This document shows positions 1 to 7,376 of a stretch of DNA of 40,711 bases, piece after piece. The stretch comes from Rufibacter sediminis (GTDB lineage Bacteria > Bacteroidota > Bacteroidia > Cytophagales > Hymenobacteraceae), in NCBI RefSeq assembly GCF_014269285.1, contig NZ_JACOAF010000007.1, forward strand, positions 1 to 40,711, in the 5' to 3' direction. The position numbers and the translations under genes are program-made. Within the stretch, counting starts at the first letter, position 1. Each line of letters begins with the position of its first letter. The notes under the pieces are model-generated. The model saw only the letters and a program-made list of their open reading frames with translations. It was not told where the DNA came from and did no database searches.

Positions 1-84
1 GTGCCTGCAGAGTTAAGTGGGTGGATTGGAAGGGATTCTTGGAAAAATTATGCGCTTTTTGTTGCTTTTACCATAGAACACAGT
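1..84 (+). mobile_element. Right end of an IS110-like element, left copy
   Basis: These 84 bases are the reverse complement of 40562-40645 with two mismatches (positions 23 and 83). The far copy encodes a transposase C-terminus, so this is the 3' end of a second, oppositely oriented copy. Bases 2-16 are the last four codons (C-L-Q-S) plus stop, and about 67 bp of non-coding IS end follow. Identity stops exactly where the AACA of a cassette attC R'' box begins (minus strand). The element is cut by the window edge. The short 3' non-coding end leaves no room for a long guide RNA on this side. Confidence 0.75.
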
Positions 85-96
85 GTTAGTGGTAGC
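85..96 (-). other. Terminal attC R'' half-site of the left array, joined to the IS
   Basis: On the minus strand this reads GCTACCACTAAC. Its reverse complement GTTAGTGGTAGC matches the start of the same cassette (GTTGGTGGTAA at 469 downwards) at 8 of the first 9 bases, as expected for R'' against its own R'. The rest of the attC site is missing because the IS110-like sequence begins one base further on. Confidence 0.7.
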
Positions 97-113
97 TATT
101 TTTATACTAAAGT

Positions 114-443
114 TTAAGCGTCATTTACGATGTAATCTAGTACTCTTTTTGCTTTATCTATATCACTATATTTTTTTCTTCTAAATTCGTCGTCGAAATA
201 AGAGTAAATTTCAACTCCATATTCTAATGGAAACAACTGGTAATACTTAATCCCATCTTTTTCAAATTCAATTTCATCATCCGTACACTCAATGGAGAAG
301 AACTCAATGTCGGAGTTTAGATTTAAACTATCTTTCATATAGGCAAGAACTGCCTCTGATTCAGTATCCAGATTTATTTCTTGATAAAGCTTCTGTAATT
401 GTGTTTCACTTTCCAGATACTTAATTAACTCGACAAGTGTCAT
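114..443 (-). CDS. Cassette-encoded acidic protein of unknown function (109 aa)
   Basis: I do not recognise the family. The protein is small, acidic and rich in Tyr, Glu and Asp, with no signal peptide and no membrane segment, so it is probably cytosolic. It is the outermost unit of the left array: the ATG lies about 25 bp inside the unit, after an A/T-rich leader, and the stop is close to the terminal R'' half-site. One gene almost filling the space between two recombination sites is the usual build of an integron cassette. Size and charge would fit an immunity- or antitoxin-like protein, but that is a guess. The sequence is clearly AT-richer than the core genes. Confidence 0.7.
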   Translation of the reverse strand: MTLVELIKYLESETQLQKLYQEINLDTESEAVLAYMKDSLNLNSDIEFFSIECTDDEIEFEKDGIKYYQLFPLEYGVEIYSYFDDEFRRKKYSDIDKAKRVLDYIVNDA

Positions 444-460
444 TATTTATATTTATAATT

Positions 461-535
461 ACCACCAACGGTTAATATAAAAGACGCGCAAGGCCGTCGG
501 CCGAAGGGTGACGTTTAAACATTGTTAGCAATAGG
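461..535 (-). repeat. attC-like recombination site (left array)
   Basis: On the minus strand this has R'' TTGCTAAC, a palindromic body with the core CGGCCGACGGCC, and R' GTTGGTGG. AAC to GTT spans 60 bp. The R'' complements the start of the gene unit upstream of it (GTTAGCAATA, 10 bases), not the R' in the same site, which is the cassette rule. Confidence 0.8.
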
Positions 536-539
536 AGTT

Positions 540-1037
540 TTATTCTAGTACAAGCGCTATATCAAACTTACCTAGCTGCTTAGAAAAATCAGCTAAAAAA
601 GAAGGCTTGAGCCATACAGTATCTTTCGTATCCTGTCGAATGATTTGCATTTCTATGATATTGCTAAATATTTCGCGTCGATAAGATTTTTCTTGAAAGG
701 TGAAGTTAGGCAAGTTGCTTCCGCTTGAAGCCGCTGAGTAAGGGTTGATTATCATCTTATAATATTCTAGTCCGTCCCAGTTTTCTTTTAAATATGTACC
801 GCCAGAACTGTCCTTTGTCAGTTTACTATCTTCCGATTTCCAATCTTTTTTAAGCTTATAGAATTCAATGGTGTCCTTTATTGCAAAATCATAATCACTT
901 CTTTGAGTTGGCATTAGTGAGAAAGTGATTATGATTTTATCTTGAGTATTATTGATTATGTAGAAACTGGATAGCCATGAACAGCCACTAAGACTGAAAA
1001 CCAAAATTGAATAAATGAATAGTAAACTTTTCTTCAT
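540..1037 (-). CDS. Cassette-encoded lipoprotein of unknown function (165 aa)
   Basis: The N-terminus is a lipoprotein signal: a Lys-Lys start, a hydrophobic stretch and a lipobox ending LSGC, with Cys at about residue 19. The mature protein should therefore sit in the outer membrane or periplasm, anchored by a lipid. The rest (about 145 residues) has no motif I recognise. It occupies its own cassette: the start is 13 bp inside the attC crossover at 1050-1052 and the stop is 4 bp from the next R''. No promoter in the Bacteroidota TAnnTTTG style is visible in the short leader, so expression may depend on read-through. Confidence 0.75.
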   Translation of the reverse strand: MKKSLLFIYSILVFSLSGCSWLSSFYIINNTQDKIIITFSLMPTQRSDYDFAIKDTIEFYKLKKDWKSEDSKLTKDSSGGTYLKENWDGLEYYKMIINPYSAASSGSNLPNFTFQEKSYRREIFSNIIEMQIIRQDTKDTVWLKPSFLADFSKQLGKFDIALVLE

Positions 1038-1040
1038 TCT

Positions 1041-1121
1041 CTTATTGCTAACGGACTAGTATAAACGACGGCCAAGGCCGTCGGCCGAAGGCTGCCGTTT
1101 ATACATTGTTGGCAGGCGTAT
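1041..1121 (-). repeat. attC-like recombination site (left array)
   Basis: On the minus strand R'' is ATACGCCTGCCAAC, followed by the conserved core CGGCCGACGGCC, then R' GTTAGCAATA. AAC to GTT spans 61 bp. R'' matches the first bases of the upstream unit (GTTGGCAGGCATAT) at 13 of 14 positions. Confidence 0.8.
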
Positions 1122-1126
1122 TTCTT

Positions 1127-1588
1127 TTAAAGTATATCAAGAACTAGGGATTCAAGGAAAGTCCATGGATACGCCTGTTTGGTTCTTGTGCATAAGTTTG
1201 TGCTTAGGTTCTCGTCCGTTTTCCTGTCCATTAGGGAAAAGCTGAGCATCATATCTTCTTTATAGGCATAGACAATGTAGCTTTTCCCAAGGTCGAAATA
1301 GTTACCACAATCAGAGCCGCCTCCTGTTGTTATGATTGTTACTGGCTCTTTACTTTTTAATCCCTTGTACCTGTTCTTGATTTCAAATTTAAACTCATAA
1401 CGCTTATAATCCACTGTTTGTCCTGATGTCGTTTTTTCTTTGGTTTTTACTTCTTTAACATCAATCACTTTTCCTTTAAACACAACATCGGAGCCCTTGA
1501 AGTTCTCAAATATTGTCGAACCAGCACAAGAACATGCAATAGCCGTATTGATTGAAAGGGTAAATAGTAGAAGTAAAACAATTCTCAT
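1127..1588 (-). CDS. Secreted TIMP/NTR-like domain protein (153 aa)
   Basis: A signal peptide of about 18 residues ends Ala-X-Ala and is followed directly by Cys-Ser-Cys-Ala. In tissue-inhibitor-of-metalloproteinase-like (NTR/OB-fold) proteins the mature chain also begins with such a Cys-X-Cys. Further family-like features are a FKGKVI strand, a central GGGSDCG segment followed by a SYIVYA strand, and a late Cys near residue 131, giving four cysteines that could form two disulphides. Location is periplasm or outside. The target is unknown; metalloprotease inhibition is known for animal members only. It is the innermost cassette of the left array, with start and stop both within about 25 bp of recombination sites. 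Confidence 0.65.
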   Translation of the reverse strand: MRIVLLLLFTLSINTAIACSCAGSTIFENFKGSDVVFKGKVIDVKEVKTKEKTTSGQTVDYKRYEFKFEIKNRYKGLKSKEPVTIITTGGGSDCGNYFDLGKSYIVYAYKEDMMLSFSLMDRKTDENLSTNLCTRTKQAYPWTFLESLVLDIL

Positions 1589-1601
1589 CTTTGTATTTTA
1601 T

Positions 1602-1668
1602 ATGCCTGCCAACTATCGGATAAACGTAAACATACGCTTATCTGCACTTTGGCTGGATGTTAGAAATT
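1602..1668 (-). repeat. Entry site or degenerate attC before the left array
   Basis: On the minus strand it reads CTAAC, a stem GATAAGCG/CGTTTATC around TATGTTTA, then CGATA and GTTGGCAGGC. It keeps the AAC...GTT frame but lacks the CGGCCGACGGCC core of the other sites. The half CGTTTAT-N6-GTTGGCAG also occurs before the first cassette of the right array (35658-35678). Confidence 0.55.
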
Positions 1669-1920
1669 CTTCAAGGCTTTGAAAAGTGAAGGAGCCTTGC
1701 ATTCCTTTTCTACCCTAATATAGAGAGAATCCCTAAATCCTCAAGAAGGCGCAGGCTCAGAACACAAGATGGAAGCTTCAATGCAAGCTGCTTTCCGTTC
1801 ATTCTGGAAAATACCTAGTAAAATGCCGCTTGCAATTTCACTTATAGGACTAGCTCCTTTGTCTATTCCCTTTAAAATCCGTTCTTCGCAGAGCGTTTTG
1901 TCCACTATTCTGCCACTGTT
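1669..1920. other. Spacer between left array and EcsC-like gene
   Basis: Together with the degenerate attC this makes the 332-bp gap 1589-1920. I see no integrase gene, no RNA gene and no convincing promoter or ORF. It is where AT-rich cassette DNA passes into the GC-richer core. Confidence 0.5.
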
Positions 1921-2688
1921 ATGACTGCCACCCCCTACGAAGAAAAGATGCTCCAGGAGTTGCGTGAATGGCAGCAGCAGATGGTAAAGGAGCCGTCTTT
2001 GATGAGCCACTTCACGCGGGGCGTGCAGCAGAAGATCAACAGCATCATCCCCGAGAAAGTACACCAGGCCATTACCGCGTCCATCAAGCAGATGATACGG
2101 GCGGTGTTGTTCGGGGCGAAGTACACCACCAGTAAGCCGTACTCCCATGCCACCATGGAGTTGAAGGAAACCCAGGTGCTGGACCGGATCGATTTCTACA
2201 AGAAAACAGCCGCCGCCGAGGGAGGCATCACCGGCGCGGGCGGCATTCTGCTGGGTTTGGCAGATTTTCCGCTGCTGTTGGGCATCAAGCTGAAGATGCT
2301 GTTCGACATTGCCGCCCTGTACGGCCACTCGGTGGAAGATTACCGCGAGCGGGTGTATTTGCTGCATATTTTCCAGTTGGCTTTCAGCGGACAGCAGCAA
2401 CGGCGGCACGTCTACGGGCAGATGGTGGACTGGGAAACCCAGAAACTGCACCTGCCCCAGGACATTCACCAGTTTGACTGGCGCACCTTCCAGCAAGAGT
2501 ACCGCGACTACATAGACCTGGCCAAGATGGCCCAACTGATTCCGGTCATCGGGGCACCCGTGGGCGCGGTGGCCAATTACCATCTGCTCAAAAAACTGGG
2601 CACTACCGCCATGAACGCTTACCGCATGCGCTGGAAAGAACTGTCTGCCCTAAATCGGCTTCCCCCCGCCTCAGACGAGGTGCTGTAA
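1921..2688 (+). CDS. EcsC-family protein (255 aa)
   Basis: The central part has the glycine-rich hydrophobic segment typical of EcsC-like proteins (GGITGAGGILLGLADFPLLL, about residues 100-119), and a second hydrophobic, Gly/Ala-rich stretch at about 220-235. The family is named after Bacillus EcsC; its biochemical role is not established and some members associate with membranes. The N-terminal third is charged and helical. It is a single gene, transcribed away from the left cassette array. The first ATG was used because the upstream frame is short. A degenerate copy of the 38-bp inverted repeat lies 37 bp after the stop. Confidence 0.7.
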   Translation: MTATPYEEKMLQELREWQQQMVKEPSLMSHFTRGVQQKINSIIPEKVHQAITASIKQMIRAVLFGAKYTTSKPYSHATMELKETQVLDRIDFYKKTAAAEGGITGAGGILLGLADFPLLLGIKLKMLFDIAALYGHSVEDYRERVYLLHIFQLAFSGQQQRRHVYGQMVDWETQKLHLPQDIHQFDWRTFQQEYRDYIDLAKMAQLIPVIGAPVGAVANYHLLKKLGTTAMNAYRMRWKELSALNRLPPASDEVL

Positions 2689-2725
2689 CTACTCCGGTTA
2701 CGGGTGCTTTGGGTTTGCCTTGGGT

Positions 2726-2763
2726 GCGTTTAGAGCTACTTTCTTGAAAACAGCCTAAAAACG
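2726..2763. repeat. 38-bp inverted repeat, copy 1
   Basis: GCGTTTAGAGC...CTTGAAAACAGCCTAAAAACG: imperfect palindrome of the dispersed family described under the findings. Confidence 0.6.
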
Positions 2764-2914
2764 TACCTGCCTTTGCATTTTCACCATCCTAAGATAAATC
2801 CAATAAAACAGCACACCGTAACCAATATTTTCTAAACACGTTGCTAAGTACAGTACACCCTGCGGTACTGGTTAGTACTGTCAGTAATACTACTTGAGCC
2901 TTAACCCTACCGCT

Positions 2915-4387
2915 ATGAAAAGACTTCTTACCTGTAGTGTGGCCATGGCGGCCATTCTATCTTTCAACTCCTGCGCTACCAACCCCGTTACCGGGAAACG
3001 AGACATCAACTTTGTGTCTGAGGAACAGGAAGTAGCCATGGGCCTGCAAGCCGACCCGGAGATTGTGGCGCAATACGGCCTGGTGGAGAACCCCACTCTA
3101 CAGCGGTTCATCCAGGAGAAAGGCCAGCAGATGGCGGCCATCTCGCACCGCAGCAACCTCAAATATGAATTCAAGATCGTAGACTCTCCGGTGCTCAACG
3201 CCTTTGCCGTGCCGGGCGGCTACGTTTATTTCACGCGCGGCATCATGGCGCACTTCAACAGTGAGGCGCAGTTTGCGGGCGTGCTAGGGCACGAGATCGG
3301 GCACATCACGGCCCGGCACTCGGCGCAGCAGCAAAGTAAATCTACCCTGACCCAAGTGCTCCTCATGGGCGGAATGATCGCCTCGCCTCGGCTGGCGCAG
3401 TTCGGGAATGAGCTTTCGCAGGGAGCGGGGCTTCTGTTCCTGAAATTTGGGCGGGACGATGAGCGGCAATCCGATGAGCTGGGCGTGGAGTACTCCACCA
3501 AGATTGGCTATGACGCGAGCCACATGGCCGATTTCTTCCAGACCCTGCAGCGGCAGACGCAACAGAGCGGCCAGGAGGAGATTCCTACGTTCCTTTCCAG
3601 CCACCCCAACCCTGGTGACCGCTACAACACCGTGCACCAGTTAGCCGACCAGTGGAAACAGAAAACCAACTCGGCTACCCTGAAGGAAGGCCGCAACAGC
3701 TATCTCAGAATGCTGGAAGGACTCATTTACGGCGAAGATCCCAAACAAGGCTTCGTGGAGAACAGCATCTTCTACCACCCCGAGCTGAAGTTCCAGTTCC
3801 CGATCCCCACCGGATGGCAGCACCAGAACTCACCGCAGCAGGTGCAGATGGCCCCTCAGGACGGCAAAGCCCTGATGTTCCTGCGTCTGGCCCAGGGCAC
3901 CTCGCTAGAGGCCGCCGCCCAGAAGATGCTCACCGATAACCAACTGCAGGCCGTGGAATCAAAGCAGGTAACGGTGAATGGCTTGCCCGCCCTGGCCGTT
4001 ATCTCGCAGCAGGCGCCGCAACAACAACAGCAGCAACAGGCTCAGCAGCAGCAAGCAGCCCCCATCCAGGCCTTGAGCTATTTCATCCAGTACGGCGGTA
4101 ACATCTACAACCTCACCGGGGTGACTTCTACTACTGATTTCAATACGTATTTCCAGACGTTCAGCACCGTCGCCCAGAACTTTCGGCAGCTCACCGATCA
4201 GGAGAAACTGAACCGCAAACCGGAGGTGGTGCGCATCAAGACGGTGAAAACCGGAGCGCCCCTGTCGCAGGTTCTCCGCACCTACAACGTTCCTGACAAG
4301 CGCCTGGAAGAAATGGCCATCCTGAACGGCATGCAATTGACCGACCGGGTAGAAGCCAATACCTTGATCAAAGTGATCGAAAAGTAA
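2915..4387 (+). CDS. M48-family zinc metalloprotease, lipoprotein (490 aa)
   Basis: The start chosen is the ATG at 2915; an in-frame TTG seven codons earlier would spoil the signal peptide. The signal ends in a lipobox (FNSC, Cys20), so the enzyme is probably periplasmic and lipid-anchored. HEIGH at residues 126-130 is the HExxH zinc site, and the downstream segment RDDERQSDELG supplies the third ligand Glu, as in M48B proteases such as LoiP and BepA, which degrade or help assemble outer-membrane proteins. The segment before the active site (NAFAVPGGYVYFTRG) is also family-typical. After the protease comes a Gln-rich linker (about residues 369-385) and a C-terminal LysM-like module (about 430-488) that may bind cell wall. 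Single gene with its own terminator. Confidence 0.88.
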   Translation: MKRLLTCSVAMAAILSFNSCATNPVTGKRDINFVSEEQEVAMGLQADPEIVAQYGLVENPTLQRFIQEKGQQMAAISHRSNLKYEFKIVDSPVLNAFAVPGGYVYFTRGIMAHFNSEAQFAGVLGHEIGHITARHSAQQQSKSTLTQVLLMGGMIASPRLAQFGNELSQGAGLLFLKFGRDDERQSDELGVEYSTKIGYDASHMADFFQTLQRQTQQSGQEEIPTFLSSHPNPGDRYNTVHQLADQWKQKTNSATLKEGRNSYLRMLEGLIYGEDPKQGFVENSIFYHPELKFQFPIPTGWQHQNSPQQVQMAPQDGKALMFLRLAQGTSLEAAAQKMLTDNQLQAVESKQVTVNGLPALAVISQQAPQQQQQQQAQQQQAAPIQALSYFIQYGGNIYNLTGVTSTTDFNTYFQTFSTVAQNFRQLTDQEKLNRKPEVVRIKTVKTGAPLSQVLRTYNVPDKRLEEMAILNGMQLTDRVEANTLIKVIEK

Positions 4388-4406
4388 CCAGCACGGTCTT
4401 CCACCA

Positions 4407-4440
4407 GAAAAGGCTGCTCCGGTTTGGGGCAGCCTTTTTT
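4407..4440 (+). terminator. Intrinsic terminator of the M48 gene
   Basis: Stem AAGGCTGC/GCAGCCTT with a 10-11 nt loop, followed by six Ts, 20 bp after the M48 stop codon. Confidence 0.85.
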
Positions 4441-4604
4441 ATGAGCTGTCTGGAAGTAATTCGTTTCGATGATGAACGGATTCTTTCCTCCGTTCCATCT
4501 CTCAATCTGCCTCAGAATCGTTAATTCAAACAACAGTTCCCGGCAGAAAAGCAGAAGCAGGTAAGTTAGCTAGAAAGGTCTGATGACTTAGTTTGTCGAG
4601 CAAG

Positions 4605-4642
4605 GCGTTTTACGCCTGTTTTCCTGAAAACGGCTCATTTTC
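4605..4642. repeat. 38-bp inverted repeat, degenerate copy 2
   Basis: GCGTTTTACGCCTGTTTTCC followed by TGAAAACGGCTCATTTTCAC; the left arm is good and the right arm degenerate. It lies between two convergent genes. Confidence 0.5.
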
Positions 4643-4678
4643 ACTTGCCGCGAGTAATCTCCTCTCCTTTCAACTTCT

Positions 4679-5635
4679 TTAATTCCGGAAGTTCTGCGTG
4701 ATCATAAGTCTACGGTCACTGCCTTGCAGCACGCCAATGCCCACGCGGCCGAACCGGTCGCGGAGGATGTTGGCGCGGTGTCCCGGCGAGTTCATGAGGC
4801 CGTTGTGCGCAATTTCCAGCGTGGGGGCCAGCGCCAGGTTTTCGCCGGCCAGCCGGAATGGGACTCTGGCTTTCCGGATGCGGTCAAACGGGCTCCAGCC
4901 TTCTGGGGTGTAATGCGAGAAATAACCACGCCGGAACATGTCCTCGGAGTGCAGCCGGGCCACGCGGCGCAGGGAAGTATCGGCGGCCAGCGGGGCCAGG
5001 TTTTGCTTGGCGCGTTCCGCGTTCACCAGCTGCAGCATTTCGGCCTCCAGGTCGGGGCGAGGTTTCATCTCGGTGACTTTGTAGGGCAGCTCAATCACCT
5101 CTTCGGAGCCGGGTTGCACGGTGAGTTTGCTCATGGTGCGGTTCAGGGCCTTGTCAAATACCGGCGAGAGCGCCAGCTCGGCCTTCTCTGAGAACGCGGA
5201 AAACCGCGAGGCCAGTCCGCTGTCCTGCACCTCCTGCTGGATGTTCTGCGGCAGCGGAAACGCCTTTAGCAACACCACCACAATGATGGCAGTCACCAGG
5301 CCGCTCAACAAACCGGGCAGCAAGCCCAGCACCTGGTTGGTTTTGGTTTTGTGCACGTTTCCCGGAAATCGGCTTAAAACCCAATCGCCCAGCGCCTGAA
5401 TGAGAATGCTGGCCAGCACCGCCACTATGAAAAAGGAAATGGGGAGCAGCCAGAGTTCATTCCAATCCACCAACTTTTCCAGCCACTCGGCCACGTACGG
5501 GTACAAACTCAACCCGATGATCAGGCTCCCCACCCACCGGACCAAATCCAGCATTCCGTAGGCAAAACCCCGGTACCAACCGGTCCAGAGGCTAGAAAGC
5601 ACGATGAGCAGAAGCAATACATCTATGTAGTTCAT
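4679..5635 (-). CDS. CvpA-like membrane domain fused to a CAP/SCP domain (318 aa)
   Basis: The N-terminal half (about residues 1-150) has the CvpA/colicin-V-production pattern: MNYIDVLLLLIVLSSLWTGW, the RGF motif and four hydrophobic segments. The C-terminal part (about 195-318) is a CAP/SCP (YkwD-like) domain with HSEDM, FSHYTPEG, AGENLA and SPGHRANIL, including the His/Glu residues that line the CAP cavity. The topology would place the CAP domain in the periplasm on a membrane anchor. CvpA proteins are linked to envelope stress; bacterial CAP domains have varied or unknown roles. I chose ATG 5635 over a TTG three codons upstream. It converges with the M48 gene and has no close partner on its own strand. 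Confidence 0.85.
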   Translation of the reverse strand: MNYIDVLLLLIVLSSLWTGWYRGFAYGMLDLVRWVGSLIIGLSLYPYVAEWLEKLVDWNELWLLPISFFIVAVLASILIQALGDWVLSRFPGNVHKTKTNQVLGLLPGLLSGLVTAIIVVVLLKAFPLPQNIQQEVQDSGLASRFSAFSEKAELALSPVFDKALNRTMSKLTVQPGSEEVIELPYKVTEMKPRPDLEAEMLQLVNAERAKQNLAPLAADTSLRRVARLHSEDMFRRGYFSHYTPEGWSPFDRIRKARVPFRLAGENLALAPTLEIAHNGLMNSPGHRANILRDRFGRVGIGVLQGSDRRLMITQNFRN

Positions 5636-5818
5636 AGGCGGCAATGCAGGTTGGGATAGAAAGGGAAACTAGCACTAATCGGCTACATTTCCTGATTCTT
5701 TTACCCCCGAGGCTCCTTTTCGGTTTCCGGTACTTATGCGGCTCCTGCACGGGTAAATACGGTTTTTCACCACTTCGGCGGTCATTTTCGTATAGAACGA
5801 TTTAAACGGGAGAGAACT

Positions 5819-6106
5819 ATGGACAAGACAGATGTCATTCACGATGAAGAAGATCTCAGGTTTTACATGGAGCTGGAGGGCGAGGAAGCGGAACTCACCT
5901 ACTCCATCACCGAAAACCAGGAACTTGATTTAGACTACACCTTTGTGCCGGAAAGCCACCGCAACCAAGGGCTCGCCGACAAACTGGTGAAAACGGCGCT
6001 GGAGTACGTAAAAGCGAAGAACCTGACCTTTGTGGCTTCCTGCCCGGTGGTGGAAACCTACGTAAAGCGCCACCCCGAGTACCAGTCCTTCTTGGCCCAG
6101 GAGTAA
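5819..6106 (+). CDS. Small GNAT-like N-acetyltransferase, NATD1/YjdJ type (95 aa)
   Basis: The protein has the compact GCN5-related fold of the short NATD1/YjdJ group: strands with a Tyr/Glu-rich N-terminus, then VPESHRNQGLADKLVKTALE (about residues 42-61), where RNQGLA is the acetyl-CoA pyrophosphate-binding loop, and a C-terminal CPVVETYVKRHPEY segment characteristic of the group. At 95 residues it is full length for this subfamily. The substrate is unknown. A purine-rich GGGAGAGAACT precedes the ATG. It is a single gene, and a strong 52-bp inverted repeat follows. Confidence 0.8.
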   Translation: MDKTDVIHDEEDLRFYMELEGEEAELTYSITENQELDLDYTFVPESHRNQGLADKLVKTALEYVKAKNLTFVASCPVVETYVKRHPEYQSFLAQE

Positions 6107-6134
6107 GCGGCCCAGCCGCAGAGCCATTCAGCAA

Positions 6135-6186
6135 GCGGTGCCGTTTAGGGGCTATTTTCGTAAAAACAGCCCTTAAACGGCACCGC
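6135..6186. repeat. Inverted repeat, long copy (52 bp)
   Basis: GCGGTGCCGTTTAGGGGCT pairs with AGCCCTTAAACGGCACCGC across a short A/T-rich loop. This is the dispersed family with 6-8 extra paired bases per arm. It lies after the GNAT gene and could act as a hairpin terminator. Confidence 0.75.
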
Positions 6187-6281
6187 TTCCTTCCTCCGGA
6201 CCACCGTACGCCAGCGGGAATGAACCCCGATCGGAAAACTTATAGTACCTTCGTGTTTCTACCCTGCGTACGCACTCCATC

Positions 6282-7154
6282 ATGAAAACCATCACCATCA
6301 TTGGGACCGGGCTGATAGGCGGTTCCGCGGCCATAGACATCAGAAAAGCGGGTTTTGCCTCCGAGTTGATTGGGGTAGACCAGAATCCCGAGAATGCCGC
6401 CCAGGCGGTGGAGATCGGGTTGGTGGACCGGGTGCTTTCCCTGCCCGAGGCCGCGGCTATTTCGGACCTCATTCTGGTGGCCATTCCGGTCACCGCCATT
6501 CAGAAAATGCTGCCTTCGCTGCTGGACCTGGTGCCGCCGCAGACGGTAGTCATTGACCTGGGTTCCACCAAAAGCCTTTTGTGCGAAGCCGTGAAAGCGC
6601 ACCCCAACCGGGCGCAGTACGTGGCCGCGCACCCCATTTCCGGTACCGAGAACTCGGGCCCTACTGCCGCGCTGGAAGGTCTGTACCAGGGCAAGATGAA
6701 CATTATCTGCGAGAAGGAATTATCTTCTGAACGCGCGCTTTCTGCCGCCGAGGAGTTGTTCAACATCCTGGGCATGAAGACCATTTACATGCAACCCGAG
6801 GAGCATGACAAGCACGTGGCCTACGTCTCGCACCTCTCGCACGTGAGCTCGTTTCTGCTGGGCTTAACCGTGCTGGACGTGGAGAAAGACGAACGCAACA
6901 TCTTCGCGCTGGCGGGCTCCGGTTTCGCGTCTACCGTGCGTCTGGCCAAAAGCTCCCCTGATATGTGGGCCCCCATCTTTGAGCAGAACGCCCATTTCCT
7001 GAGCCACGCCCTAGCCGAGTACATCAAGCACCTGCAGCAATTCCACCAGTGCCTTTTGAACGGCGAGACCAACCAGCTGTACCAGATGATGCAACAGGCC
7101 AACCAGATCAGGCCGGTGCTGGATGGCATCGCCCAAATCTCCCCGGTGAAGTAA
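6282..7154 (+). CDS. tyrA: Prephenate dehydrogenase (290 aa)
   Basis: Oxidatively decarboxylates prephenate to 4-hydroxyphenylpyruvate in tyrosine biosynthesis, in the cytosol. The N-terminus is a Rossmann fold with GTGLIGGS (residues 8-15) and Asp33 after the second strand, which suggests NAD+ preference. The segment HPISGTENSG (His117) is the family's substrate and catalytic motif, followed by the helical dimerisation domain. At 290 residues it is a monofunctional TyrA with no fused chorismate mutase and no ACT domain. Upstream, TACCTTCG at 6246-6253 resembles a Bacteroidota -7 element, but no clear -33 partner was found. The neighbouring genes are not aromatic-pathway genes. Confidence 0.92.
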   Translation: MKTITIIGTGLIGGSAAIDIRKAGFASELIGVDQNPENAAQAVEIGLVDRVLSLPEAAAISDLILVAIPVTAIQKMLPSLLDLVPPQTVVIDLGSTKSLLCEAVKAHPNRAQYVAAHPISGTENSGPTAALEGLYQGKMNIICEKELSSERALSAAEELFNILGMKTIYMQPEEHDKHVAYVSHLSHVSSFLLGLTVLDVEKDERNIFALAGSGFASTVRLAKSSPDMWAPIFEQNAHFLSHALAEYIKHLQQFHQCLLNGETNQLYQMMQQANQIRPVLDGIAQISPVK

Positions 7155-7157
7155 GCT

Positions 7158-7195
7158 TGTTTTAGGGCCGATTTCCCAAAATCAGCCCTAAAACA
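7158..7195. repeat. 38-bp inverted repeat, copy 4
   Basis: TGTTTTAGGGCCGATTT and AAATCAGCCCTAAAACA form nearly complete arms. It starts four bases after the tyrA stop, so it may serve as the transcript end. Confidence 0.75.
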
Positions 7196-7376
7196 GACCT
7201 GATTTCTTTGCTTTCCTCCGGCTGCGTGTCTTCCGGCAGGCCTCCGTTTTTGTGCTCCTTTTCAGGAATTAGCCGCAAAACCCACCGGATCTCCGGGCGC
7301 ACCTTAACTTCCCCGGCCCGGCCGCGTATCTTTTCCAAGTCATAAAGATTAACGGCATCACTTAACCAGAAGAGAA

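Noticed and set aside
1669..1920. Integrase gene or attI next to the left array
   Set aside because: No frame of tyrosine-recombinase size or motif exists here or in 35478-35710. The arrays are integrase-free within this window.
1741..2583. Long minus-strand frame opposite the EcsC-like gene
   Set aside because: It lies antisense to a recognisable gene in GC-rich DNA, has no family-like motif, and its protein is His/Gln/Leu-biased as expected for a reverse-frame shadow.
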